DNA of 64,000 nucleotides from Vitrella brassicaformis (taxonomy: Eukaryota; Sar; Vitrellaceae): contig CDMY01000366.1 in the NCBI GenBank assembly GCA_001179505.1, forward strand, positions 189,404 through 253,403, given 5' to 3'. Positions within the stretch are counted from its first letter, which is position 1. Each line of letters opens with the position of its first letter. Shown piece by piece: positions 11,802 through 22,593 of the stretch. The notes beneath the pieces were generated by a model. It did not search any database. It had not been told where the DNA came from and saw nothing but the letters and a program-made list of their open reading frames with translations. A program made the translations under genes and the position numbers.

Positions 11802-14800
11802 GCATGTGTGTCGCCATGTAGCACGATTGGGTAACGTGTTTGCTCTGTTTTAAGCAGTGGGCCAACTGACGACTGACGTTAAGGTATGGTGCGAATGCTT
11901 CCCGCATTGAGAAGGCCAGACAGGCGAAGAAGCGGAAAGAGTTCTCACGCAGAGCGTGGTCGGATATCTCACTCAAACCCTGCACCACACACACACATAT
12001 CCACAACCATGCCCACCCGGCTCCCTCGTCAAACACTGCACACACCTGTTTGACGAGTGGGTAGAAGACGGGCAGAAACGGCGCGAAAGCTTCTGGCCCG
12101 ATGGCCTGTGCGATGGCGCCCACACAGTCGGTGGCCTTGGCACGGAGCGCAACAAAGGGGGAGCCCTCCTCAGTCGACGCTGAGTGAGTGAGGCACGGCA
12201 CGCACAGACGACGACACGATCCCTCCCTCCACGAGTGGATAGATGTTCGTTCGTTGTGCGGTCGTTGTGGTTTGTGTGGGTGTGAGAGAGTATTTACTTG
12301 TGTTTGTGATTTTGACGACGGGCTCCAGGTGCACCAAGACCTCCTGGCTGTAGGGGGCAAACTGAGGCAGGGAGGGGGGACGAGTGATTGTGGTTACCTT
12401 TGTTCTGGTCAGTGGTGCGTTGTGTTTACGGTTTTTTGTGCCGATCCTGCGAGAGACGAGATGACGTTGATGCAGCTCTCCTTGAGCAATGTCAGCCTGA
12501 ACGAGTCGTCGGCCTTGGTCTGAGCCAGCACTGCACACACACCCCCACCCCTCCCTCAGATGGATGGATGCTCTGTCTGTCTGTCTGTCTGTGTCCTGTA
12601 TTTACGTACGTGTCATGAGGGTGGCCATGATCTTGGGCAGCACGTGAGGCACATAGGCCGCAAGCTGGTCCTCCTCAAGATGGTCTATCAACACCATCAG
12701 GGCTGAACCCACCAAACATCCCAACAGAAAGACACACAGACAGACGTGTGCTGGAGGGAGGGAGGGAGGGAGGGAGGGGGATTCCCATATATGTTTCCTT
12801 GGCACCGTATGTATTGTACCGTATAGCACTTTCTCCTGGACGACGATCGAGCCGCTGTTGGCCTCGAGTGTGTGCAGCACCACGTCCATGACCTGCTTAT
12901 ACCGCTTCAATATCTCCGGCTGCAGGTACTCTGAGAGCCCCTTGGTTGGTTGAACACACACACACACGGACACACACACATGGAGATGGACACCAATCAC
13001 GATAATGTGTGTGTGCAGGTGTCTGTCTGTCTGTCTGTCTGTGTCTGTGTGTATCTTTGCTCCGCACCAATGAACTGGCCGATGCACGTCGCTGCGCCCA
13101 CACGAACTAGTGCCTGGGGGTCCTCAAAAGCCCTGATGATTGACACAGACGGTTGTGTGTGTGTTGATGTGTGTGTGTGTGTGTCACTTGAGGGCGAAGG
13201 GCAGCAGCTGGTCGAGCTGCCTCCTCATGGTCTCGGCACACCCCTCAGACAATATCCCAAGCAGAGTCATCGCTGACACACACACACACACACACACAAA
13301 CGGCGACTGCCCTGTCCTTCCCTGTGTCTGTCTGTCTATGTCGTCATGTCATCGATACCCACCTGCTTTTCTCTGGTTGGGGTGGGTGGACTGGCTGTAC
13401 TGCCCGATGCCCTCTATGGCCACGTTGAAGACCTGCGTGCCCGGCAGCGACAGAGCCACCGTGTCCAGGGTCGACGCCGCCAACGTCGAGGGACTCTCCT
13501 CCTCTACACACACACACACATATATACCTGTGCATGTGTGTGGTTCCATTCCAGCGTGGCATAAATGCATCGAGCTTAGTTACCTTCTTCGTCATGCTCA
13601 TCGGGCTCGGCTGCCATGGGTAGGATCACGTTGAGGATGGCAGGCAGCAGCTGGTTGCGCGTTACCACTGCAGACGACAGACGACCACACACACGTACAG
13701 TACAGGACGCTGTGTGGTGTGGTGGTGTGGCCTGGCCCGCCAAGCCCTCTCACACCGCAACGCAGCGCACCTTTTGGTTTGTTCTTGCACACCCAATGCA
13801 GGAAGGTCAGGGCCTGGCTGCGGGTGCCCGTCTGCAAATCTGACAGACAATCACAAGCAGAAAATGTTCAAAAACTGTCACGCGGATGCTGTCTGTCTGT
13901 CTGTCTATCTGTCTGTCTGCTTGTCGGTCTGTCTCTTGTTGTCGGCTCACGCGTGTTAGCGGCGATGTGGAGCATGAACTTGACAATGTCCGGCAGGTCT
14001 TGAGCCGAGAAGACCACATTGCACTCAACCTGTGTCGGGTCGACCCATCCACACACACCGCACATACAAACATACAGAGTCTGTCTGCCGGTGGCCGTGC
14101 TCACCAGATCGTCGAATATTTCGATTGCCAGCACAGCGGTGTCTTCATGGCCCTGCTGCAGAGCGGCCTCGACGACCCGCACCAGAGGGCCGATGAGTGT
14201 CTTGAAGGCCGTGGCCTGCTCCTCGGTCTCGACAATCTGCGTCAATGACGACACAGCCTTGACCGCCGCTATCCGCACCTTCATGCTGCTCGCGTCATTC
14301 AGACCTGCGCCACATAAGGAGAGAGGGAGAGAGAGGAAGAGGAGCATCATTAAGTCCATCGTGTGTGGGTGTGGTATATGCAGGTCAGCTGACTTCTGAC
14401 TGACCCTTGTTGAAGACAACCACAAATTGGTTGAAGTAGTTGGCGATGTTGGTCTCCATGTTGTCGATGACGCTGCCAAACACCATCATGGCCACCTCCC
14501 GCGGCCCCTCCTCGCCGCTCTCCATGCACTGGTTCAAAAAGTTGAGCAGCTCCGCCCCCCACTCGCCATAATCCACCCTGGCCACCGCACTCACCACATG
14601 CGCTATCGCCACGCGCACCAAGTGGCTGTCCTCCTTGACAATCCGCTCCAGCAACGTCGCCTTGATCTGGCTCTGCGTCGCATTGTCGAGGCGGCCCAGG
14701 TTGGTTGCGATCTTCTTGCGCATGAGCACTGCGGCCAGCTGCCGAATGTTGGGATTGGGGTGGGTGGTGACGATGCGCAGGAGGTCGACGCAGAAGGGTG

Positions 14801-14912
14801 CATGCTTCAGCCGCGCCTTGAGCTCTTCGGTGGCTTGGGCGACGCTGCGCGCATCGAGGATGCCTTGGAGCAGATCTTCCGGCGAGGCCGATGCCAGCGG
14901 GCCGGCCACCAT
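8664..14912 (-). CDS. IPO4: Importin-beta family karyopherin, importin-4-like
   Basis: This is a nuclear transport receptor of the HEAT-repeat class, which binds cargo such as histones or ribosomal proteins and RanGTP. It starts at ATG 14910-14912. The codons before it are open in frame, but this ATG has the best context and gives the usual N-terminus. The first exon encodes the importin-beta N-terminal region, with NIRQLAAVLMRKKIATNLGR and SHLVRVAIAHVVSAVARVDY, typical of importin-4. Many short exons follow, each covering one or two HEAT repeats. Examples are near 14290-14110 (VRIAAVKAVSSLTQIVETEE), 12160-12050 and 9978-9905 (DWDLRRNAVFTLGVLYE). The last exon ends ...AVEFYQQL with TGA at 8664-8666. 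Introns are mostly 60-120 bp and rich in CA/GACA repeats. Length and order fit the roughly 1,080-residue family. Importin-5 is the main alternative. Confidence 0.9.
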
Positions 14913-16033
14913 CGCACACGCGCAATCGGGCTTCGGGATGAGGAAATGAAGAAGGGGCGCGCTTCTGATTGCGAGCTGAGCTTGCAGACAACTCGACAAA
15001 TTTGGTCGAAACCATTGCTTGGAACAAAAGCTCGTCTCATCTCATGGGGTCTGTGATGGTCTTTGACACACACACATACACATACACACACACGCAGGTA
15101 TGTATACGAAGGCATACTAAAAAAGGCCAGCCAAGATTGTCGATACCATGTCAGTCATGGTACCTTCCTCGCCTCCCTGAAGGATGGATGCCTCCTCGGT
15201 TGCTCACTGCACATGTCATGTCACATGTCACATGTCCCTCCCTGTTCACTCACATCACCCACCCACCCACCCAACCAACCTGCCCTGTCTGTCACTCACT
15301 CACTGGTCAGGCATACGATAGATACGGTAGCAGTTGTGGATGGATGGATGGAGGGGTGGATGGGTGATGGCACTACTAGTGACTGAGTGATATGACAATA
15401 ATATATTGACTGACTGACTGACTGACTCACACACATCGAATCGATGGGCTCATTCACTGACTGACTGACTGACTGAAACACTCCTGCGTGCCGTGCACGT
15501 ACATGCAATGCATCGGATCCACACACATGTAAGTACATGTGTGTGTGTGTGTATACGAAGGTAGGTAGACCGACCTGAATGACGATCAACACCAGCCTCA
15601 CGCACTGTCTGTCCCACTCTTCTCCACTGCCCACACACAGCACAGCAGTCAGTAAATGAGGTGTGTGTGGGTTATGTATGTTATCCAGCTGGGCATCCAT
15701 GCAATCAATATAAAGTCGAGGGCGTTTGACCCAAGGCAGGCAGGCAGGCAGGCAGTTGCACGCATCCATCGACATGCATGACATCGACTAGGGGGCATTG
15801 GTTCGTACTGTATGTATGTGTGTACGGATGAGGCGCGGCGCACCGCACACGACGCGCGTAGCCAAAAGCGGCCGGCCGACACCCTATCTATCATATGACT
15901 GACACCAAATCATCGTGTAGACATGTCTGCCAGAAAGGCCCTCAACCGAAGAGTCAGACAGGCCTTCTCCAAAAGCACTTGATTGAGTTGGACAAACACG
16001 TGTACGGCCGTCGCTTCACAGTTGGCCACGTCA

Positions 16034-16099
16034 CGAGCTGCTCGATAACAACGACACCGAGTTTTTTCGATCCCGGTGTCGTTGCAGTCAGGCAGCTCG
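16034..16099. repeat. Nested perfect hairpin (11-bp and 8-bp stems)
   Basis: Positions 16049-16059 and 16074-16084 are perfect 11-bp reverse complements around a 14-base loop. Outside them, 16034-16041 and 16092-16099 are perfect 8-bp reverse complements. The internal loop between the stems is symmetric, with seven bases on each side. The structure is not built from simple repeats, unlike most of this spacer. It could be a small structured RNA, an RNA processing signal or a remnant of a miniature transposon. Confidence 0.7.
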
Positions 16100-16498
16100 C
16101 AACGGAAACCGACCTTGAAGCAAGCAGCGACCACGCAATATGTTCATCCGGTACATATGATGTTGGGTAGCCTCGCAGTGCCGCTGCCGTCTCCCGTCCC
16201 TCTCTTGATGGACCTTCATGCACACCTGCGTACTCTTTGTCTCACCTGGGGTGCCGGCGAGGCGATGAGTGACAAGCAGGCAGGCAGGAAAGGCCCATCA
16301 TGAGTGGAGTGGGGGAGAAAGGCGAAAATGGCAAGGCGTATGTATGTCCGTGCTACGTACGTTGCTGTAGGGTCCCTCCCTCCCCCTCCTCCCTCCATCC
16401 CTGTTGTTCCATCTGAGCGAGCAGAGGAAAGAAGAATACGCCTTCGTAGAGTCAGTCAGCTCAGGCCTCTGCCTCCCTTGTGTGCCAGAGTGGTCCGG

Positions 16499-16528
16499 TG
16501 AGTGTGAGTGTGAGTGTGAGTGTGAGAG
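16499..16528. repeat. GTGAGT microsatellite
   Basis: Tandem GTGAGT-type units in the gene-poor stretch. This is simple sequence with no further sign of function. Confidence 0.7.
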
Positions 16529-16949
16529 AGTGTCAGTCCGTCCGTCAGGTCTGTGAGAGTGTGAGTGTGCAAGAGGCCAGTCGGGTCAGTCAGTCAGATC
16601 TGTGTGCGCGCATGTGTGTGTGCACGTGTGGACAGACACCAATTCTCTGCTCTGACAGCTCAGCTCAGGCAGGTGAGTGGGAAGAATAACATAGGGGGGA
16701 AGCAGGAAGACTGTGTAGTGTATGTGGCTGGCTGGCTGGCTGGCTGACAACCGTCCCTCGTGTGTGTGCGTGTGCGGATGGGATGGCTGCATGCATGATT
16801 GAGTGCGTGCGTTGCCCTTCTCATCTCTCCCAGCGATCGATCCAATCCACAGACATGCTTGCTTGAGAAAACAGTTGGTTGCTTGTCGGTCGGTTCACCA
16901 GAGACACACGGATCATTCCTCATCCCTCAGTATGAGAAAGGAGATACAC

Positions 16950-17003
16950 CAAAGACAGACAGATAGACAGATAGATAGACAGACGGACGGATAGACAGAC
17001 AGA
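16950..17003. repeat. GACA/GATA compound microsatellite
   Basis: Alternating GACA, GATA and GACG tetramers over about 50 bp in the gene-poor stretch. Confidence 0.75.
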
Positions 17004-17238
17004 TGACTGACGGCATCCCGGCATGTGCGTGTGTGGTGGTGTGGTGCATCAGTGAGAGGGTGTGGTGTCTCAAAGAAGGAAGGCTCAAGGCTCATCGTAT
17101 ATATATCAAACAGGTCCATCTCGTGAGCGTCTTATGCTCACGAAACCAACCATCGCCCGAGCCACTTACTTGCCGATACCTCACCTGTCTGTCTGCCTGT
17201 CTGTCTGTATGTCTGTCCTTCGGAAAAAAGTAGCCACT

Positions 17239-17244
<6 letters not shown>

Positions 17245-17269
<25 letters not shown>

Positions 17270-17270
17270 C
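17245..17270. repeat. (GA)n microsatellite
   Basis: An uninterrupted GA dinucleotide tract in the spacer. Confidence 0.8.
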
Positions 17271-17321
17271 GGAAGGGTATATAATATATAGAGAGAGATA
17301 TAGGTATGTATGCAGCAGCTG

Positions 17322-17353
<32 letters not shown>

Positions 17354-17911
17354 CCATCCGGCCGCCCCGCTCATCTCCTCATTCATCATGATCGAATCGA
17401 TCGATCCATCAGCCCCAACACGCATGCACGCATGTCAGTCGGCCAACGAATTCTATCTACTAAAGCCACAAGGGAACACAACAAACCCAGCAGCAACACA
17501 CCACAAAGCCACCACACACAGAGAGATAGATAGACAGGATGGGTAGGATAGATAAAGGCAGAGAGGGGGGAGGGGTGGGGAAGGGGGAGGGGGCCAAACA
17601 AGCTTGCTTCGATTCGAGAAAGCCCCGCACGACACACAGTAACTAGCGGATGAAGACAGATAGACAGAACAAAGGCACATATAAACAGACATAGATAGAC
17701 AGACAGACAGAATGGGATGGACAAAAATCGGTCAGCCTGACGAGACCCCTGCGTCGCTTTCACCACCACCAGCACCATTACCACCACCAGTATTGTCACG
17801 ACCGACAGGCGAACGAGGCGGGGGGTCATATCTACACCAACCAACCAACACATACACACAGACAGACACCCCATTCCTCACCACGCACCGAACTCCCTAT
17901 CCAGTCCCTTC

Positions 17912-20900
17912 TCACCTGTGTGTGGCGTAATAGGCCGAAAACGGGCTCTTTTCTCCCTTCTGCAGCTGCAGCGTACTGTCGCCCTGCTGTGTGCGTCTCT
18001 GTTTTCTCTGCTGCTGCTGCCAGTCCCAGTGCCGCTTCATCATGGCCCAGTAGGGCCGCAGCCGCTGACGCTCGCGCATTGAACTGAAAGACGCCACGGA
18101 CACGTGCCCGCTCGACTGGGAAGCGCAGGGAGACGACTCATCGGGGGCGTCACGAGGCGCGTTCCGACGGGTGGTGGAATGCTGCTTGGCATCTACACGC
18201 AGACAGAGGGACAGAAAGAGACAGACAGACAGGTATACATATGATGTGAGTTGCCGTTGGTGTTGCGCGCGTAGCGCCTGTGCGGTGCGTGTGGGGTTGC
18301 TTACTTCTGTTGGTCCTTGTGTCTGGTGGGGGTGGTCCGATGATGGCCCCGGGCTGAGGGTCCTTCTGCCGCAGCGCCTCGGGGTTGGCAATGCGGGTCT
18401 CCAGCGCCACAATCCCGCTGGCCAGCACGCCCTCACTCCTGCCGCTGGGCGTTATGGGCGTCACATGCCCATCGTCCTCACTGACCTCATCGGTCTCTCC
18501 CACACCCATGCATGGCGAGTCTCCGTCTTCCTGCTGCTGCTGGTGTTGCGCTTCTGACTGTTGGGAGGAGCCCATTCTGGCGTGGAACTGGAGGAAGTGG
18601 TGTGGGATCTCCACCCCCTCATGGACGTCGATGTCCGATAGGCCGAACACCCCCTTGCCGTGATGCGATGAGGACCCACTGGTGACACCCGCACCATGAC
18701 TGTGGCCCTGCCTCGCCGACGAGATGCTGCCATTGACCATCACAGGCGACTCCACGAAAGGCAGCCGCGTCGCCGCCGCCCGTGACCGTCTGCCCAGGTC
18801 GGTGCCGGACACACCACTGGCTGGCGACAAGTCGACAGGATCGTCGCCGGGCGGCTGTGGCGGCGCGTGGCTCTCCACCGGGGAGTCGTCTTCACCACCC
18901 TCATCCTCTCGGGCCATGAATGGCGACTGCTCCTCCTCCTCTGCGATGGCGGAAGGCGGGCGGTGGACACTCGAGGAATGGGGGCGGCTGCGGTGCCCCT
19001 GGTGACGCTGGTGATCCGGAGGCAAGATGGTCTCCTCGATGCCGAGCTCGGCCGTGAGCCACTCCTCCAGAGGCCGCCCCTCCCTCAGGATGTCCCTGAA
19101 GCGCTCCAGCCACGGCGGCCTCTTCTGCCGCCGACAAGAGGTGGCCTTGCCGCTCCGGGCCGATTGGGATCGTGGTGGGAGCGATGTCGGCTGGTGAGAC
19201 GGCCGGCGGCCTGGCGAAGAGGCCGCACGCGGAAGAGACGACTTGCGGCCAGACCTGACTTGCGTGTTCTGGGGCTCCCTGAGACCGCTCTGCTTCCGCC
19301 TGGGAAGGCCAGACGGCCAGGGGTCCTTGTCTGAGGGGTAGTAGGGGCTCTGCTTCGGGTCAAAGTGCGAGGGAGTGGCCGCCCTGCTGCGCCCGCTGCC
19401 ACTGCCGTTGCCGTTGCCGGCGCTCCTGCGTCTCCTCTTGTCGGTTGCCGATGGTGCCGATGGTGCTGGTGGTTGGCGGCAAGGCAGCGTGCGTGTCCTG
19501 AAGAGCGGGGAGGACGCACTGGCACTGCTGAGGCCGCTCGGGTCATCCTCATTGTGCCTCGCGCCCGCCCGCCTGACCGTGACCTGCGATGGGGGGCTGC
19601 CCACACGCGAGAGGGGTGTCTGGCCGTGGCCGGCCGATGGCGCACGAGATAGGGGCATGAAGGGAAGGGCTGGGGCGGCGAAGAAGGATGGCTGCTGCCA
19701 CGGTGGCGAGTACGGCGAAGGGCCGTCGTCGTCGTCAGCCTCGTGTCCGTGGGACGCTGTGGTGGGCGAGCCCTGTGACATCATGTCCATCTTGGCCATG
19801 AAGTATATCGGCTCCTCGACGGGCGGCGACCACTCGACCTTCTGGAAGGCACTCCGCTGGTCGGCTGCCAGCCTCGCCGCCGCATCGGTCAACTGCCGAT
19901 CCATCTCGCTCACGCCTCCTTCCTCCTCCTCCTCACTCACGGAGGGAGAGGAAGACAACTCCTGCCGAAGCGACAGCGGTGCGTCGTTGGGGCTGGTCGG
20001 CGGGGTGGAGCTGGAGCCTGCGTCGCGGTCACGTGTGCGATGATGGTGGTGGTGGTGGTGGTGTTCCTCGTTGATCGGTGAGAGGGTGCCTGGTGGTGGG
20101 ATGAAGCGTGGGGGAAGGATGGGTGGCCATGCGGGAGGCGGGAAGGGGACAGCCATGGGGTAGGGGTAGGGGAAGGACGGCATCGACGGCGGGCGACCTG
20201 ACGGCCAGGGAGGATCTGACGAGAGGAGAGAGAAACACAACACAACACAACACCGGAGCGATCGATGTTTGTGCATATGAGAAAGGGAGGGACTTGCAGT
20301 GCAGTGTGCGTCTTTGTACCTTGTTTGGCCTGGAGAGCCATCTGCAGCTGCTCGATCTGGCGGTGCGCCTGAACATAGCAACAAACAAAACACACCACCA
20401 CCGTCAGTCACACGCTCGCCTCCCTCCCTCCCTCCATCTGCATGTCATGTGTGGTAAGGAATCACCTTGACGAGCTGGTCCTCCAGCGCCCTCTTCTCGC
20501 CAGAGTCTCCGACGCGGCCAACACCCGCGCCGTCGTCGTCATCCCTCACCAGCATTCCTCCCTCAGCAGCGCTCTCCACCCCGCTCACCCCGCCACCACT
20601 CATACGCGACGATCGACAGGGGCTGTTGTCGGTGGGCGACTGATCCGGTGGATCAAGGATGATTTCGCATGACAGTGTGGGAGGGTGGTTGGGCGGGGAG
20701 GCCTGCACGGCCTCCTTGACCGTCGCTGAGCCGCTCGCCGTGGCTGTGGTGCTCTGCGGGGTGCCGGCGTTGAGGGTGCTCGTGCCGGCCTTGGTGCTGT
20801 TGTTGCTAGGGCTGGCCGTGCCGATGCTGTCCTTCCTCTGTCTGTGGGACCTCCTGCGCGACCGCACCGAGTGCTGGTGGTGTTGGTGATGCCTGTCATG

Positions 20901-21686
20901 GGTGGTCCACATGGACCACATGGCCGCTGCCTGCGCCTGAGCGTAAGCCGCGTAGAGAGGATCGCTGTAGGGCTGATAGCCGTACCCGCCGTACCCACAC
21001 GCCCCGGGGATGGGATGGGCGTATGGAAAGCCGGGCAGCCCGGTGGCAGACACGTCAGAAGGTGGCAAGGGGGGTGAGGGGGACGTGGGCGGCCGGAGAG
21101 ATGCAGACGAGGTCGACCGCACTGGCTGGAACGTCGGCAGCAGCCGGACGCGCTCACCAGAGGGCGTCCGCACGATGGTGGGCGACATGGGGTCATTCTC
21201 CCTCTCCTTGGAGACGTGCAGGTGCCTCTCGACCCCACTGCTGCCCCGCTGCAGCCCACTGGTGGTGGTTGACGACGATGGCCGGCCTCGTTTCCTTCTA
21301 TCGGTAGCTGTGGTGGCTCTGCTCCTTTGGCTTGCGCGTGAGGAGGGGGAGATGGCGACGCGCGGCTCTGAGGGGATGGAGGGCGGAAATCGCTCTATTG
21401 ATGGGGCGAGGGGAGGGCCATTGGGCTCGGCGTGACGAAGAGCGTGAAGACCTGACGAACGAAACCACAGACAGGACAGACAGACAGGCACAACAAACAG
21501 GCCACCAATTGATGGCTCCTTTCCTCTCAGCCCGCCAGCCCTTCCCTTTCTGTTGGTCTCTCACTCACCATTTCGCTTCTTGGTTCTCAGTGCGGCCCGG
21601 TCAGCTCTCCTCTCGTCGCCCCGACTCCCGCCTTGTCTCATCGCCACGCCCACCTCCTCCAGACCCCTTGCTGTCCGCAGAGGCAT
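17912..21686 (-). CDS. Large disordered Ser/Pro-rich protein, unknown function
   Basis: I place the start at ATG 21684-21686. This short first exon joins in frame (KKRN-GLHALRH) to the exon beginning near 21451. A large exon covers about 21450-20465, a small helical exon (HRQIEQLQMAL) lies near 20370-20320, then a 1.9-kb exon near 20215-18305 and a last exon ending TGA 17912-17914. Nearly the whole protein is low complexity: Ser/Pro/Arg-rich, with an eight-histidine run, proline-rich stretches and acidic patches. Two islands look structured. One is PPWLERFRDILREGRPLEEW followed by a short helix, the other is FQKVEWSPPVEEPIYFMAKM. The C-terminus is basic and glutamine-rich (HWDWQQQQRKQRR). This suits a scaffold or regulator modified by kinases; no family is recognised. 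Confidence 0.7.
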
Positions 21687-22173
21687 CACCCTGTCCGCTC
21701 AGCCCCCGCTCCTCCACACAAAAGGTAACAAGGAAGAGTGTCTCACGGAAGGCGATATAGGTTCCATTGCGCTACTGCTGGGCGCATCGGTGGGCGGCCA
21801 TCAGCCCTTTGGAAACGTTCGCTGCTTGGCGTGGCTCAAGCCGAGCCTCCAGAGGTGTCAGGCATCAAAATTCAGCGGTTCCACGGCCTGTCTGCAACAA
21901 GGGTGGGATGGCGGTGCCACGAACACGTCAGGGAGGGATCATTCGTGTAATTGATGAAAAGAATGCGAGCTAAGGAGTCTCGTGAAACTCTTCGGGAAGG
22001 ACGGGATTCTTCCTCTCGGATGCGTGCGTCTGCCTTTGCAGCGGCTGTCAGTTGCCGGGCTGCAGCGAAAGAGAGAGCATACGGCGGACGCAGCGCGCAT
22101 GTCGGCTGAGAAGCTTTGCAAATAAGAGAACCTCACGCACACAGCAAATGCAGATCAATGGCACATGTCGCAT
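21687..22173. other. Intergenic flank of the AT-rich island
   Basis: This GC-normal spacer lies between the start of the disordered-protein gene and the AT-rich island. It contains fewer simple repeats than most spacers in the window. Small frames exist, such as 21939-22142 on the minus strand, but none has protein-like support. Confidence 0.4.
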
Positions 22174-22476
22174 CTATCGCTTTTCAATGACATCGATAAG
22201 GTCGGGGAAAAAATGACACAAAGCATAAACAAGTTTAGTTTTATCAAAATCGATCCAATAATTTTCGGAAGTAAGAAAATATATTTCAAAAAAAAATGAA
22301 TTTAAAAACTTTAAATGAAAATTATCCTCTATAGTTTCTACGCATTTAACTTCGTATATACGATTTCCGTCGATACAATCGATTCTGCCATTAATTCTAA
22401 CTTCCTTATTGTTAAAGTATGTTTTCTTTTCTAGATTGTTCTCACGGCACGGCATTGAATGAACAACAAAGATCAT
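22174..22476 (-). CDS. PD-(D/E)XK nuclease-like ORF in an AT-rich island (possible viral gene fragment)
   Basis: This 100-codon frame runs from ATG 22474-22476 to TAG 22174-22176, with an in-frame stop 9 nt upstream. Its base composition is strikingly AT-rich, with A/T-ending codons (TTT, AAA, AAT, GAA), in an otherwise GC-rich region. The sequence GRIDCIDGNRIYEVKC carries an Asp (residue 33) and a Glu-x-Lys (42 and 44) at the spacing of a PD-(D/E)XK nuclease core. A following helix with H54 sits where such families carry their Q/H-x-x-x-Y element. This short form of the fold, with a YE(V/I/F)KC-type strand, is common in proteins of large DNA viruses infecting protists and in phage-like nucleases. 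It is short for a complete nuclease and may be the C-terminal part of a larger one. Origin and activity are inference. Confidence 0.55.
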   Translation of the reverse strand: MIFVVHSMPCRENNLEKKTYFNNKEVRINGRIDCIDGNRIYEVKCVETIEDNFHLKFLNSFFFEIYFLTSENYWIDFDKTKLVYALCHFFPDLIDVIEKR

Positions 22477-22593
22477 TGTCTGTCACTCCACCACTCACCC
22501 ACAGCAGGACAACAAGTGCCCTCCCTCCCCTCTGACACGCACGGACCGCCCTCTGACAGACTCAGGGATCCAACCAGCTATCATATCAATTAG

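Larger units (their letters stand above)
14913..17911. other. Gene-poor 3-kb stretch rich in simple repeats
   Basis: This is the spacer between two minus-strand genes. It contains (TGAC) near 15402-15427, GAGTGTGA repeats near 16499-16528, GACA/GATA near 16950-17003, GA near 17245-17270 and CCATC near 17326-17358. No frame has protein-like composition. The one feature of note is the nested hairpin at 16034-16099. Confidence 0.6.

Noticed and set aside
13010-13050. Regular CTGT repeats considered as a CRISPR-like array
   Set aside because: Simple tetramer tract within an intron; no spacers and a eukaryotic context.
18171-21435. Several long plus-strand frames
   Set aside because: They are complements of the large minus-strand Ser/Pro-rich gene. 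The high GC content keeps opposite frames open.
21939-22142. Small minus-strand frame next to the AT-rich island, considered as part of the inserted element
   Set aside because: Its GC content matches the host, it has no domain, and no ATG stands near its start except an internal one.
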